Below the pieces are notes generated by a model, which had not been told where the DNA came from, ran no database searches, and saw only the letters and a list, made by a program, of their open reading frames with translations. The position numbers and the translations under genes were made by a program. 64,000 nt of DNA from Sphingomonas taxi (GTDB taxonomy: Bacteria > Pseudomonadota > Alphaproteobacteria > Sphingomonadales > Sphingomonadaceae): the NCBI GenBank assembly GCA_003240625.1, contig QFMX01000003.1, positions 1 through 64,000 on the forward strand, written 5' to 3'. This document shows positions 43,031 through 52,242 of the stretch, in pieces (the first letter of the stretch is position 1; each line of letters opens with the position of its first letter).

Positions 43031-45439
43031 ATGCAGACCATATCGTCGCTTCTCGCCGGCGTCGCACTTGCCGCGTTCGCCACGCCCGCCGCGTTTGCAC
43101 AGAACGTGCCGGAGCCCGCGCCGGAAACCCCGGTAGCCGTGCCGGCAGACGTCCAGGCCGATCCCGCACCCGAGGCGCCCGCCGACATCGTCGTGCTCGG
43201 CTTCGGCCAGAGCCGCCAGGTGCAGAGCGTCAGCGCGGTCGACCTCGCGCGGCTCACCCCGGGATCGAGCCCGTTGAAGGCGATCCAGAAGCTTCCCGGC
43301 GTCAATTTCCAGGCGTCCGACCCGTTCGGCGCGTATGAATGGGCGGTCCGTATCTCCTTGCGCGGGTTCAACCAGAACCAGCTCGGCTTCACGCTCGACG
43401 GCGTGCCGCTCGGCGACATGAGCTACGGCAACGTCAACGGCCTGCACATCAGCCGCGCGATCATCTCGGAGAACGTCGCGCGCACCGAAGTCGCGCTGGG
43501 CGCCGGCGCGCTCGGCACCGCCTCGACCAGCAACCTCGGCGGCACGATCCAGTTCTTCAGCGACAAGCCGCGCGATACCGCCAACGTCACCGGCGGTGGC
43601 ACGTACGGTTCGGACAACACCTATCGCGGCTATGCCCGGCTCGACAGCGGCGATCTCGGCGGCGGGCTGAAGGGGTATCTGAGCTATGGCTACCTCACCA
43701 CCGACAAGTGGAAGGGCGACGGCGTCCAGCGCCAGCATCAGGCGAACGGCAAGATCGTCAAGGATCTGGGCGCGTTCGGCAGCCTGTCGGCGTTCCTGAA
43801 CTTCTCCGATCGTCGCGAGCAGGATTATCAGGATCTGAGCTACGACATCATCCGCCGCCGTGGCCTGCGCAACGACAACATTGCCAGCAACTATCCGCTC
43901 GCGCTGCAGATCGGGAAAACCTACCAGAACCAGGCGGCGCTCGCGAGCTATACCAAGGCGAACAACGGCTCGTCGGCCGGCTTCGTCGCACCGTGGGCGG
44001 GGGTCGGCACGACCTTCCCGAGCGGGTTCGGTACGGTCGACGACGCCTATTTCGATGCCGGCGGCGTGCGGCGGGATTACCTCGGCGGGGTCACGCTCAA
44101 CGCGAACCTGACGCCCGAACTGACGATGGTCACGACGGGCTATTATCACGACAACAAGGGGCAAGGATCGTGGATCACGCCCTATTCGCCTACTGCTGCG
44201 GGCACGCTGAACCAGGACGGCAGCGCGATCACCGCGCCGAGCCCACTCGGCTTCCGGACGACCGAGTACAGCATCAAGCGCGGCGGGGCCCTCAGCAACA
44301 TTGCCTATGAGACGGGTGCGAACACCTTAGAGGTCGGTGGCTGGCTGGAGACCAACACCTTCACGCAGGCGCGGCGCTTCTACGGGATGACGGACAGCGC
44401 AACGCCGAACCGCGACGTGCTCGAGTTCCAGAAAAACCCCTATGCGACGCAGTGGGACGGCAAATACGGGACCGACACGATGCAGTATCATGTCGAGGAT
44501 ACGCTGAAGCTGGCGGGGGATCGGCTGATCGTCAACGCCGGGTGGAAGGGCGCCTATGTCGTCAACAGTGCGACGATGCTGCCCGATACGACCTCTCCGC
44601 TGGCGGTCGGTCGTATCTCGGCGAAGGACTGGTTCCAGCCACAGGCCGGAATCCTGTTCAAGCTGACTCCGACGGCGGAGATCTTCGCGGATTATACCGA
44701 GAACATGCGCGCGTTCGTCTCGTCGGCGACGACCGGACCGTTCGCAGCGACGCAGGCGGGCTTCAACGACGTCCGCGGGCGTCTCAAGCCCGAGCGTTCG
44801 AAGACCGCGGAGGGCGGCGTCCGCCTGCACAGCGGACCGTTCCAGGCATCGGCGGTCGGCTATTACGTCGACTTCTCGAACCGGCTGCTGGCATTTGCGA
44901 ACGGCGTCGGCATCCTCGGCAATGCGCCGACGCTCAACAACGCGGGTAGCGTGCGGACGTACGGTGCCGAGGTCTCGGCGAACTACCGCGTGTTTCGCCC
45001 GCTCTCGCTGTTCGCCAGCTATTCCTACACCAATGCGGAATATCAGGACACCGTCACCGACGCCTCGGGCTCGGTCCAGGTCCGCAAGGGCGACACCGTC
45101 GTCGATACGCCCAAGCACATGATCAAGGGCGAGATCGTGCTGGAGCAGTCGGGCTTCACCGGGCGAGTCGGCGCGGATTACATGAGCAAGCGCTACTTCA
45201 CCTATCTCAACGACCAGTCGGTACCTGGCCGCGTGCTGGTCGACGCGAGCATCGGCTATCGGTTCGACGGCGATGGCCCGCTGCACGGCGTCGCGATCGA
45301 GGGCAGCGTCACCAACCTGACCGACAAGAAGTATATCGCGACGATCGGCTCGAACGGCTTCACCGCGAGCGGCGACAACCAGACGCTGCTCGCCGGGGCA
45401 CCGCGCCAGTTCTTCGTGTCGTTGAAGAAGGGCTTCTGA
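43031..45439 (+). CDS. TonB-dependent outer-membrane receptor
   Basis: An 802-residue TonB-dependent transporter. The signal peptide MQTISSLLAGVALAAFATPA continues to AFAQ; a Pro/Ala-rich linker precedes ADIVVLGFGQSRQVQSVSAV and the plug (SPLKAIQKLPGVNF, LDGVPLGDMSYGNVNGLHIS, GAGALGTASTSNLGGTIQFF). The barrel ends FFVSLKKGF with a terminal Phe. The ATG at 43031 has AGGGA 6 bases upstream; earlier in-frame Met codons precede no signal peptide. Clearly a paralogue of the receptor at 5603-8014. Being next to the catabolic cluster suggests uptake of its substrate, but this is inference; no TetR-type motif precedes it. Confidence 0.92.
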   Translation: MQTISSLLAGVALAAFATPAAFAQNVPEPAPETPVAVPADVQADPAPEAPADIVVLGFGQSRQVQSVSAVDLARLTPGSSPLKAIQKLPGVNFQASDPFGAYEWAVRISLRGFNQNQLGFTLDGVPLGDMSYGNVNGLHISRAIISENVARTEVALGAGALGTASTSNLGGTIQFFSDKPRDTANVTGGGTYGSDNTYRGYARLDSGDLGGGLKGYLSYGYLTTDKWKGDGVQRQHQANGKIVKDLGAFGSLSAFLNFSDRREQDYQDLSYDIIRRRGLRNDNIASNYPLALQIGKTYQNQAALASYTKANNGSSAGFVAPWAGVGTTFPSGFGTVDDAYFDAGGVRRDYLGGVTLNANLTPELTMVTTGYYHDNKGQGSWITPYSPTAAGTLNQDGSAITAPSPLGFRTTEYSIKRGGALSNIAYETGANTLEVGGWLETNTFTQARRFYGMTDSATPNRDVLEFQKNPYATQWDGKYGTDTMQYHVEDTLKLAGDRLIVNAGWKGAYVVNSATMLPDTTSPLAVGRISAKDWFQPQAGILFKLTPTAEIFADYTENMRAFVSSATTGPFAATQAGFNDVRGRLKPERSKTAEGGVRLHSGPFQASAVGYYVDFSNRLLAFANGVGILGNAPTLNNAGSVRTYGAEVSANYRVFRPLSLFASYSYTNAEYQDTVTDASGSVQVRKGDTVVDTPKHMIKGEIVLEQSGFTGRVGADYMSKRYFTYLNDQSVPGRVLVDASIGYRFDGDGPLHGVAIEGSVTNLTDKKYIATIGSNGFTASGDNQTLLAGAPRQFFVSLKKGF

Positions 45440-45455
45440 CGTCCGAATGGGTACC

Positions 45456-45480
45456 GGATCGGGATGCGATCGCCCGGTCC
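45456..45480. terminator. Hairpin between convergent TonB receptor and kinase genes
   Basis: GGATCGGG (45456-45463) pairs with CCCGGTCC (45473-45480), including one G-T pair, around a 9-nt loop. It sits in the 45-base gap between convergent stops and could terminate both; no T-run. Confidence 0.4.
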
Positions 45481-45484
45481 GATA

Positions 45485-47464
45485 TCACTCGACGGCGCGT
45501 AGCCTCGGGCGGCCGGGTGGCGACTGGCGCAGCAGCTCGTCGACCCGCGCGGCAAGGTCGGTCTGGCGAAACGGCTTCGATAGACGGATGACACCCTCGG
45601 GCACGTCCTCGCCCGCCGCGGCATAACCGGTCACGAGCAAGGCCGGGATACGGTTGCCCGACGACCATAATTCGGTGATCAACTGTCCGCCGGTCATGCC
45701 CGGCATCAGATAGTCGCTGACCAGTATGTCCGCGTCGACGCCTGAGCGGATCGCCGACATGGCCTGGCTGGCGGACGACACCTCGACCACGACATAGCCG
45801 ATATCGCGCAGCATGTCGGCCGTCGCCGCGCGCACGAGATCCTCGTCGTCGACCAGCAGCACCTTGGCGGCACGCCGCGCGACGACGGGCTCGGCGGTGT
45901 TCTCGACGGTATCGGTCGCGACTTCATCGGTGGCGGGCAGCCACAGCTCGACCGTCGTGCCTGAACCCGGTTCGCTCGTTAGGCGGAGCGTGCCGCCCGA
46001 TTGCGCGGCGAGGCCGTGGACCATCGACAGACCGAGCCCGGTGCCCTTGCCGACGCCCTTGGTGGAGAAGAACGGCTCGGTGGCGCGGGCCAGCGTCGCG
46101 CGGTCCATGCCGACGCCGGTGTCGATCGCCGCAATCCGGACATAGCGGTCCGGTGCGAGGCCGACGACGTTGCGCTCGTCGACGACGACCTCGCTGACCG
46201 TCAACGTCAGCTTGCCGCCGCCCGGCATCGCATCGCGCGCGTTGATCGCCAGGTTGAGCAGGGCGAGTTCGAGCTGATTGGGATCGACGCGTGCCGACGA
46301 CAAATGCCGTGGAATCTCGATCGTTACCGCGATCGACGGGCCGAGCGACCGTCGCATCAGGTCGACCAGTCCGTCGATCAGCGCACCGATATCGACCGCG
46401 CGCGGTTGCAGGGCCTGCCGCCGCGCGAACGCCAGCAGCCGCTGTGTCAACGTCGCCGCGCGCTCCGCCGCCTGCAATGCGCCACCGATCATCCGCTGCG
46501 TGCGTTCGTCGTCCTTGTGACGGCGCCGCAACAGATCGAGGCTGCCGACGATCGGCGTCAGCAGATTGTTGAAATCATGCGCAACGCCGCCGGTCAGCTG
46601 GCCGATCGCATCCATCTTCTGTGCCTGCGCCAGTTGCGCATCGGCTTCCTTGCGATCGGTGACGTCGGAGACCACGCCGGTCATCCGCGACGCCTTGCCG
46701 GCGTCGTCATATTGCACGCGCCCCTTGGCGACGAGCCACCGCGAGTGGCCGTCGGCCGCGTCGATGCGGTATTCGACGTCGATCACGCCGGTTTTCGTGG
46801 CTTCGGTCATCGCGCGCGTGACGATGCCGCGTTGCTTGACGTCGATATGACTGAGGAACGTTTCCAGGTTCCAGTCCGCCTTGCCCTCGGGATACCCGTA
46901 AATGGCATCGTGTCGCAGCGTTCGTCGGGACTCGCCGGTCGTCAGGTCGATGTCCCAGCTGCCCATGCCAGCGGCCTCGAGCGCGATCTCCAGGCTTTCG
47001 CGTGCGGTCCGTAGTTCGCTTGTCCGATCCAGCACGGCGCGTTCGAGCGTCACGGCCACGTCGCGCAACTCGTATTGCCGTCGCCGCGCCGTCAGCGCCG
47101 ACCGGATCGCGCCCAGCATCGCCTCGGCGTGCAGCGGCCGTTCGAGCAGCAGGACGTTGCCGAGATCGGCGAGCCGCTGCGTGGCACGCGCGGTGCGCGG
47201 CGTCCGTGTCCCGTTCGCCAGCACCACGAACTGGATATCCGCCCAATTCGGTTGCGCCGAGACCCATTCGGCTAGCGGCGCGACCTCTTCGGTCACCAGC
47301 GCTTCTTCGGTGAGCATCACTGCTGCGGCGCCCTTGGTGAGTTCGACGAGCAACTCCGCCTGGTCGTGGCAGACGAATGCGACGATGTCGTTCCTGCCGA
47401 GCAGATCAGCCGCGATCGCCGAATCGCGCCCGCGCGGCGCCAGGATCAGGACGCGGTCGTCCAT
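45485..47464 (-). CDS. Hybrid sensor histidine kinase with N-terminal pseudo-receiver
   Basis: A 659-residue soluble kinase without transmembrane helices. Residues 1-125 fold like a receiver but lack the phosphoryl Asp (AAVMLTEEAL) and have ERP in place of the KP loop: a pseudo-receiver. A coiled segment follows (130-160), then a PAS domain (about 160-270), HisKA with the phospho-acceptor in GGVAHDFNNLL (His296), HATPase with NLAINARDAM, DTGVGM and GKGTGLGLSMV, and a true C-terminal receiver with DDE at 540-542, Asp584 (VSDYLMPG) and the Lys of LSKPF. It follows the kaiC-like gene with a single base between stop and start, so the two almost surely work together. No separate response regulator with an output domain is adjacent. 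Confidence 0.93.
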   Translation of the reverse strand: MDDRVLILAPRGRDSAIAADLLGRNDIVAFVCHDQAELLVELTKGAAAVMLTEEALVTEEVAPLAEWVSAQPNWADIQFVVLANGTRTPRTARATQRLADLGNVLLLERPLHAEAMLGAIRSALTARRRQYELRDVAVTLERAVLDRTSELRTARESLEIALEAAGMGSWDIDLTTGESRRTLRHDAIYGYPEGKADWNLETFLSHIDVKQRGIVTRAMTEATKTGVIDVEYRIDAADGHSRWLVAKGRVQYDDAGKASRMTGVVSDVTDRKEADAQLAQAQKMDAIGQLTGGVAHDFNNLLTPIVGSLDLLRRRHKDDERTQRMIGGALQAAERAATLTQRLLAFARRQALQPRAVDIGALIDGLVDLMRRSLGPSIAVTIEIPRHLSSARVDPNQLELALLNLAINARDAMPGGGKLTLTVSEVVVDERNVVGLAPDRYVRIAAIDTGVGMDRATLARATEPFFSTKGVGKGTGLGLSMVHGLAAQSGGTLRLTSEPGSGTTVELWLPATDEVATDTVENTAEPVVARRAAKVLLVDDEDLVRAATADMLRDIGYVVVEVSSASQAMSAIRSGVDADILVSDYLMPGMTGGQLITELWSSGNRIPALLVTGYAAAGEDVPEGVIRLSKPFRQTDLAARVDELLRQSPPGRPRLRAVE

Positions 47465-47465
47465 G

Positions 47466-49007
47466 TCAGCCGCGAATGTCCCGTATTCCCATCCGGCTGG
47501 CCATCAACGTCTTTCCTTCGCCGGAGAATGTCGGGACGCCGGTCAATACGCCCTGAAATTCGCGAAGGGGCTCGCCGACCAGCAATCCGTTGCTACCGAT
47601 CTGAAACTCCCGGATCGTCCGTTCGTGCCGTGCGGTGCGCGTCTTGATCACCGAAATCGCCTGTCGGACCTCGCCATGCGCTTCGAAATAGCGGAGCTGG
47701 ACGATGGTATCCGACAGATAGCTCAGGTCGACATCGGACCGGACGTCGCCGGTAATGCCGTGCAGGCCGAGGATCAGCAGGCTGACGATGCCCTTCTGGC
47801 CAAGGTACGTCAGCATCTCGTGCATCTGCAGGATCAGGAACTGCTCGTTGGGCATCGCCTGGAGATAGGCGTTGAGGCTGTCGATCACGACGACCTTGGC
47901 ACCATGTTCCTCGACTGCGGCGCGCACCGCGCCCGAGAATTCCCCCGGCGACATCTCGGCGGGATCGATCGCGCGCAATTCGAGCTGTCCGTTGTCGACA
48001 TACGGCATCAGATCCATGCCCAGCGACGCGCTCCGCTTCAGCAGCGTAGGCAGACGTTCGTCGAACAGGAAATACGCCGCGCGCTCGCCGCGCTTCAGGG
48101 CCGCAAGCATCGACTGGACCGACGCCGTCGTCTTGCCGACGCCGGCAGGGCCGGTCAGCAACGTCGCGGTGCCGGGGATCAGGCCGCCGCCGAGCAACGT
48201 GTCGAGTTCGACCGAGCCCGTCGAGACGGCGTCGTCCGAATATTTCATGACGTGTTCGGACGCGATCAGGCGCGGATAGACGCACAGGCCGCCGCGCTCG
48301 ATCTCGAAGTCATGATAGCCGCCGCGATATCGGACGCCGCGCATCTTCACGACGTGGAGGCGGCGGCGTTGCGCGCCGAACCCGGACAAGGTCTGTTCGA
48401 GCGAGACGACGCCGTGCGCGATGCTGTGCAGCTGGAGATCGTTGCCCGAGCCGCTCTTGTCGTCGAGGAACAGCACCGTGCAGGCGCGCGTCGAGAAGAA
48501 GTGCTTGAGCGCGAGGATCTGGCGACGATAGCGGATCGGGCTCTGCGCGAGCAGGCGGAGTTCGGACAGGCTGTCGATAACAACGCGCTTGGGCCGAAGC
48601 TCGTCCACCTTGGCCATCACCGAGCGAATCGTTTCGCCGAGCTCGACCTCGCTGGGGTGGAGCAGCGTCTGTTCGTGATCCTCGCCAAAGCCGTCGGCGG
48701 GGACCATCTCGAACAGGCTGAGCGAATCCAGCGACCAGCCATGCGTCTCCGCCACCGCGCGCAGCTCGACCTCGGTCTCCGCGAGCGTGATGTACAGCCC
48801 AGCCTCGCCGACCGCCGCACCGGCCAGCAGGAAGCCGAGCCCCAGCGTGGTCTTGCCGGTGCCCGGCGTGCCTTCGATCAGATACATCCGGTCCGGCGTC
48901 AGTCCGCCGTTGAGGATATTGTCGAGACCCGCGATTCCAGTCCGGGCGAGCGCCGGCAATTGTCCGTCTTTTGCCAACGCGGCCGTCCTCTCGTCGATCG
49001 AGCGCAC
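47466..49007 (-). CDS. KaiC-like RecA/RAD55-family ATPase with two KaiC domains
   Basis: A 513-residue protein with duplicated KaiC domains. Domain I has Walker A EGTPGTGKTT (about 45-54) and Walker B VVIDSLSEL (about 143-151). Domain II has Walker A GPAGVGKTT (about 286-294) and Walker B VVVIDSLNA (about 372-380), then DLSYLSDTIVQLRYFEAHGE and the KTRTARHERTIREFQI tail, matching cyanobacterial KaiC in layout and length (519). No kaiA or kaiB is nearby. In proteobacteria such homologues are often paired with hybrid kinases, as here. The first codon assigned is GTG at 49007 with poor upstream signal; TTG at 48977, preceded by AGAGGA, is an alternative. Confidence 0.88.
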   Translation of the reverse strand: MRSIDERTAALAKDGQLPALARTGIAGLDNILNGGLTPDRMYLIEGTPGTGKTTLGLGFLLAGAAVGEAGLYITLAETEVELRAVAETHGWSLDSLSLFEMVPADGFGEDHEQTLLHPSEVELGETIRSVMAKVDELRPKRVVIDSLSELRLLAQSPIRYRRQILALKHFFSTRACTVLFLDDKSGSGNDLQLHSIAHGVVSLEQTLSGFGAQRRRLHVVKMRGVRYRGGYHDFEIERGGLCVYPRLIASEHVMKYSDDAVSTGSVELDTLLGGGLIPGTATLLTGPAGVGKTTASVQSMLAALKRGERAAYFLFDERLPTLLKRSASLGMDLMPYVDNGQLELRAIDPAEMSPGEFSGAVRAAVEEHGAKVVVIDSLNAYLQAMPNEQFLILQMHEMLTYLGQKGIVSLLILGLHGITGDVRSDVDLSYLSDTIVQLRYFEAHGEVRQAISVIKTRTARHERTIREFQIGSNGLLVGEPLREFQGVLTGVPTFSGEGKTLMASRMGIRDIRG

Positions 49008-49148
49008 CCCGCGGGATACGATTTATTATCTGCGTCTTAGGGGATAAGCCACCCATCGCATAGCCTTGCGGATGAAAGCTCCGCCGGCGACCTTGCGGCG
49101 GCGCGGTGAACCGTGACACAGCGCGCCATCGTCACGATCGAGGACCCC

Positions 49149-49679
49149 ATGCAGCTCAAGCACTCGTTTCCACCGGTCGCCGACGACGATGCGCGCGTAC
49201 TGGTCCTGGGGAGCCTGCCGGGCGACCGCTCGCTCGCCGCGCAGCGCTATTACGCGCATCCGCAGAACCAGTTCTGGCGGCTGATGTCGCCGGTCGTCGG
49301 CCATGACCTCGTCGCGCTCGCCTATGACGATCGGCTCGCGGCGTTGCGGACAAGCGGGGTCGCATTGTGGGACGTGGTGGGCTCCGCGCGCCGGGCGGGC
49401 AGCAGCGATGCGGCGATCGTCGATATCGCGGGGAACGACATTGCCGGGCTGGCCGGGCGGCTGCCCCGGTTGCGCGCGATCGCGTTCAATGGCGGTACCG
49501 CGTTGAAGCAGGGGCTGAAACTGCTCGGGCGGGATGCCGGGCGTGCAGACGTGGCTGGTCCGGCGATCGTCGCGTTGCCGTCGAGCAGTCCGCTTCACAC
49601 GGTCGGACTGGCGGCGAAGCAGCCGGCTTGGGATCGGCTCGCGGCGTTCTTGTCAGACCCGCCGGAGTCGCGCGACTAG
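49149..49679 (+). CDS. DNA-deoxyinosine glycosylase-type uracil-DNA glycosylase superfamily protein
   Basis: A 176-residue base-excision enzyme of the UDG superfamily. The opening motif VLVLGSLPGDRSLAAQRYYA followed by HPQNQFWRLM corresponds to family 6 (hypoxanthine-DNA glycosylase), in which an Asn follows the motif-1 segment; LPSSSPLHT is the second substrate-binding motif. It would excise hypoxanthine (deaminated adenine). The ATG at 49149 with GAGGA just upstream is preferred; an in-frame GTG at 49113 would add 12 residues without homology. It diverges from the kaiC-like gene and precedes a DedA gene by 78 bases. Confidence 0.85.
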   Translation: MQLKHSFPPVADDDARVLVLGSLPGDRSLAAQRYYAHPQNQFWRLMSPVVGHDLVALAYDDRLAALRTSGVALWDVVGSARRAGSSDAAIVDIAGNDIAGLAGRLPRLRAIAFNGGTALKQGLKLLGRDAGRADVAGPAIVALPSSSPLHTVGLAAKQPAWDRLAAFLSDPPESRD

Positions 49680-49757
49680 GTTGCCGTCGGCGCGGGTCCG
49701 GCGCTTGCACTTTTTACAAGACTGGCGAAGTTTCACGCGCTGCGGCAAGGGCGGTGG

Positions 49758-50390
49758 ATGTCGATCGAAACGCTCATCGCCCAATATGGTCTTGCCGCGA
49801 TCTTCGTCGGCGCGGGACTGGAGGGCGAGACCTCGGTCGTGACCGGCGGGCTGCTTGCGCACGAGGGCCTGTTGTCGCTGGGCGGCACCGCGCTGGCGGC
49901 GGTGGTCGGATCGTTCGCCGCGGACCAGCTCTTCTTCTTCGCGGGCCGGCGCTACCGCGACACGGCCCGGGTCCGCAGGATCGCGGCGAAACCGGCCTTC
50001 GCCAAGGCGCTGGATACGCTCGACCGGCACCCCACGGTCTTCATCCTCAGCTTCCGTTTTCTGTACGGATTGCGCACGATCAGCCCGATCGCGATCGGCA
50101 CGTCGCACGTGCCCGCGCGGACCTTCGTCGTGCTCAACGCGATCTCCGCGGCGGTGTGGGGCGTGTTGTTCACCGGCATCGGCTATCTGTTCGGCCATAG
50201 CCTGATCGAGGCGATCGATGCGGTAATGCCGCGGCACAAGCTGCTCGCCATCGTCGCGATCATCGCGCTGGTAGCGCTGGTGATGACCACGATCCGGTAT
50301 TGGCGTCGGCGTCGATCGAACGCCGCCCGCCAACCCGGGGCGGAGCGGATCCGTTCGGCTGCGTCGACCGACGCCTCCGAACGGAGCTGA
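49758..50390 (+). CDS. DedA-family inner-membrane protein
   Basis: A 210-residue polytopic membrane protein of the DedA (SNARE-associated/VTT) family, implicated in lipid flipping and membrane homeostasis. YGLAAIFVGAGLEGETSVVT contains the conserved acidic glycine-rich re-entrant segment (GLEGE), and FFAGRRYRDTARVRR plus LSFRFLYGLRTISPIAIGTS carries the conserved FxGR and R-x3-P features, then two C-terminal helices and a basic tail. The ATG is at 49758. It ends 3 bases before the convergent phoD stop, so the two genes are nearly tail to tail. Confidence 0.9.
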   Translation: MSIETLIAQYGLAAIFVGAGLEGETSVVTGGLLAHEGLLSLGGTALAAVVGSFAADQLFFFAGRRYRDTARVRRIAAKPAFAKALDTLDRHPTVFILSFRFLYGLRTISPIAIGTSHVPARTFVVLNAISAAVWGVLFTGIGYLFGHSLIEAIDAVMPRHKLLAIVAIIALVALVMTTIRYWRRRRSNAARQPGAERIRSAASTDASERS

Positions 50391-50393
50391 GGC

Positions 50394-52073
50394 TCAGGCG
50401 ATCTTTTCGAGCGGCTGATCCGGACGATCGGCGTGCGTGCGGAAGCGCGCTGCGGTGGCATGGGTGTAGGGCTTGGCCATCACCGTCGAGACCGTGATCG
50501 AGTCCGCGGTCGCGTGGTCGGGCGTCAGCGTCAGCAGCGTGAAGCCCTTGCCGTCCTGGTCGCAGAAGCGGACTTCGCCCTTGTTGGCGTCGGCGATCAG
50601 GCTGCCGATGCCGGGCAGCAACGAACCATAGGACGGGCTGGTGATTGCGGTGCAACCGAACTCCGCCGCGACCAGCTTGCCCGACGCATCGTGCAAATCG
50701 TTCGCCCAGGCGGCGTGGCTGTCGCCGGACAGTACGATCGGGCGCGACTTGGCCCGCTGGAATGCCGCATACAGACGTTCGCGGGCTGGCGGATAGCCGT
50801 CCCAGCTGTCGAACCCGAACGGCAGGCCGGCACGGTACGAGGCGATGCTCGCCATCAGTCGCTCGCGCCACATCGCGGGCAGCTTCGCCATCGTCTCGGC
50901 GAATTTCACCGGGCCGAGCTGTCGTTCCATGTCAGGGCCGGCGACCTTGGCCATCACCACCTGGTTGCCGAGCACCTGCCACGGCTTGCCCGCCGCGACC
51001 GAGGTCGCCATCGTCTTCTCGACCCAGGCGAGCTGCGCCGGGCCGAGCAGTTCGCGGTCCGTCCGCGCACGCTCCGCCAGCATCGCGGCGTATTCGGCAG
51101 GCGCGATCTCCTCGCCCTTCGACACGACCTGATGACTGCGCGCGAGCAGACGGGTCTCGACCATCACCAGCGTCGCGAGATCGCCGAAATCGAAGCTGCG
51201 GTTGATCGCCGCCCAGGGCTGGCCGGGCTTGGGGTCGCGGATCGGCATCCATTCGAAATAGGCCTGCATCGCGGCCGCCTTGCGCGCGTCCCAGTCGCCT
51301 TCGGTCTTGGGATCGTGGTTCTCGGCACCGTGCATCCAGTCGTCGTTGGCGACTTCGTGATCGTCCCACACGCAGATGAACGCGGCGCGGGCGTGCGCGG
51401 CCTGCATGTCGGCGTCGCGCTTAACCTGCGCATGCCGCATGCGGTAGTCGGCTAGGCTCACGATCTCGTGGCGCGGCTCGACGAGGCGGCCGATCTTCTT
51501 CGCGATGTCGGCGCCATAGCCGTCGACGCCGTATTCGTAGATGTAATCGCCGAGATGCAGCACCGCGTCGAGCCGGTCGAGCTTGGCGATCGCGTCATAG
51601 GCGTTGAACAATCCACCTGCGTAGAGCTGGCACGAGACGACGGCCATGACGACGTCGGCGATCTTGCCCTTGGGCAAGGTCCGGAACCGGCCGACCGGCG
51701 AGCGCGTGCCGTCCGCGGCGTCGAACCAATAGCGATATTCGCGGCCCGGCTGGAGCCCGGTCGCGTCGACCTTGGCGGTGAAGTCGCGGGCTGCGCGGGC
51801 CTTGACGCTGCCCGACCGGAGAGGCTTGCCGCCCTCCGTCTCGGCGACATGCCATGTCAGCGCAATATCGCCGGCCTGCGCGTCTTCGGCGGGCGTCGCG
51901 CGGGTCCATAGGATCGCACCATCGACCGTCGGATCGCCGCTCGCCACGCCGTGATCGAAGCGGCTCTTGACCGCTCCCGCGGCCTTCGTCGCGACCGCGG
52001 GCAGCGCCAGTGTTGCGCCCGAGCCGGCGAGTTTCAGGGCATTCTTCAGGGCGTCGCGGCGGTTGATCGTCAT
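50394..52073 (-). CDS. phoD: PhoD-family alkaline phosphatase/phosphodiesterase
   Basis: A 559-residue periplasmic metallophosphoesterase (Ca/Fe-dependent PhoD type). A Tat-like leader MTINRRDALKNALKLAGSGA is followed by the PhoD N-terminal beta domain (FDHGVASGDPTVDGAILWTR). The catalytic domain has VVSCQLYAGGLFNAYDAIAK, HLGDYIYEYG (metal ligands), WDDHEVANDDW and LSGDSHAAWANDL. The YxxxxxGVASGDP start is diagnostic. It releases phosphate from organic monoesters and diesters during starvation. It is divergent from a TonB receptor gene; the shared promoter region has 11-bp-phased TCA-containing repeats that look like a Pho box, and a PhoX-type phosphatase follows the receptor. Confidence 0.94.
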   Translation of the reverse strand: MTINRRDALKNALKLAGSGATLALPAVATKAAGAVKSRFDHGVASGDPTVDGAILWTRATPAEDAQAGDIALTWHVAETEGGKPLRSGSVKARAARDFTAKVDATGLQPGREYRYWFDAADGTRSPVGRFRTLPKGKIADVVMAVVSCQLYAGGLFNAYDAIAKLDRLDAVLHLGDYIYEYGVDGYGADIAKKIGRLVEPRHEIVSLADYRMRHAQVKRDADMQAAHARAAFICVWDDHEVANDDWMHGAENHDPKTEGDWDARKAAAMQAYFEWMPIRDPKPGQPWAAINRSFDFGDLATLVMVETRLLARSHQVVSKGEEIAPAEYAAMLAERARTDRELLGPAQLAWVEKTMATSVAAGKPWQVLGNQVVMAKVAGPDMERQLGPVKFAETMAKLPAMWRERLMASIASYRAGLPFGFDSWDGYPPARERLYAAFQRAKSRPIVLSGDSHAAWANDLHDASGKLVAAEFGCTAITSPSYGSLLPGIGSLIADANKGEVRFCDQDGKGFTLLTLTPDHATADSITVSTVMAKPYTHATAARFRTHADRPDQPLEKIA

Positions 52074-52140
52074 CGGCTGAGGCTTTCGTAGCGGTGTTGT
52101 CCGGCTGCTAGCGACGATCCAAGACAGCGCGGTGGCAACG

Positions 52141-52202
52141 ATGTGACACCACCGTTACGCAAACGTCATCTTGCTTTCATTATTACGCCATCGAAACGTC
52201 AC
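52141..52202 (+). promoter_or_regulatory. Candidate extended Pho box (11-bp-phased direct repeats)
   Basis: Heptamers recur exactly every 11 bases: ATGTGAC (52141), CCGTTAC (52152), ACGTCAT (52163), CTTTCAT (52174), ACGCCAT (52185), ACGTCAC (52196). The consensus NYGTCAY and the 7+4 phasing equal the PhoB-binding CTGTCAT-N4 layout. The array ends 41 bases before the TonB receptor ATG, leaving room for a -10 element, and it also lies upstream of divergent phoD. Confidence 0.65.
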
Positions 52203-52242
52203 GTCGGCCCCGTAGTGCCTCCGCAACGATACGGGGGACTTC

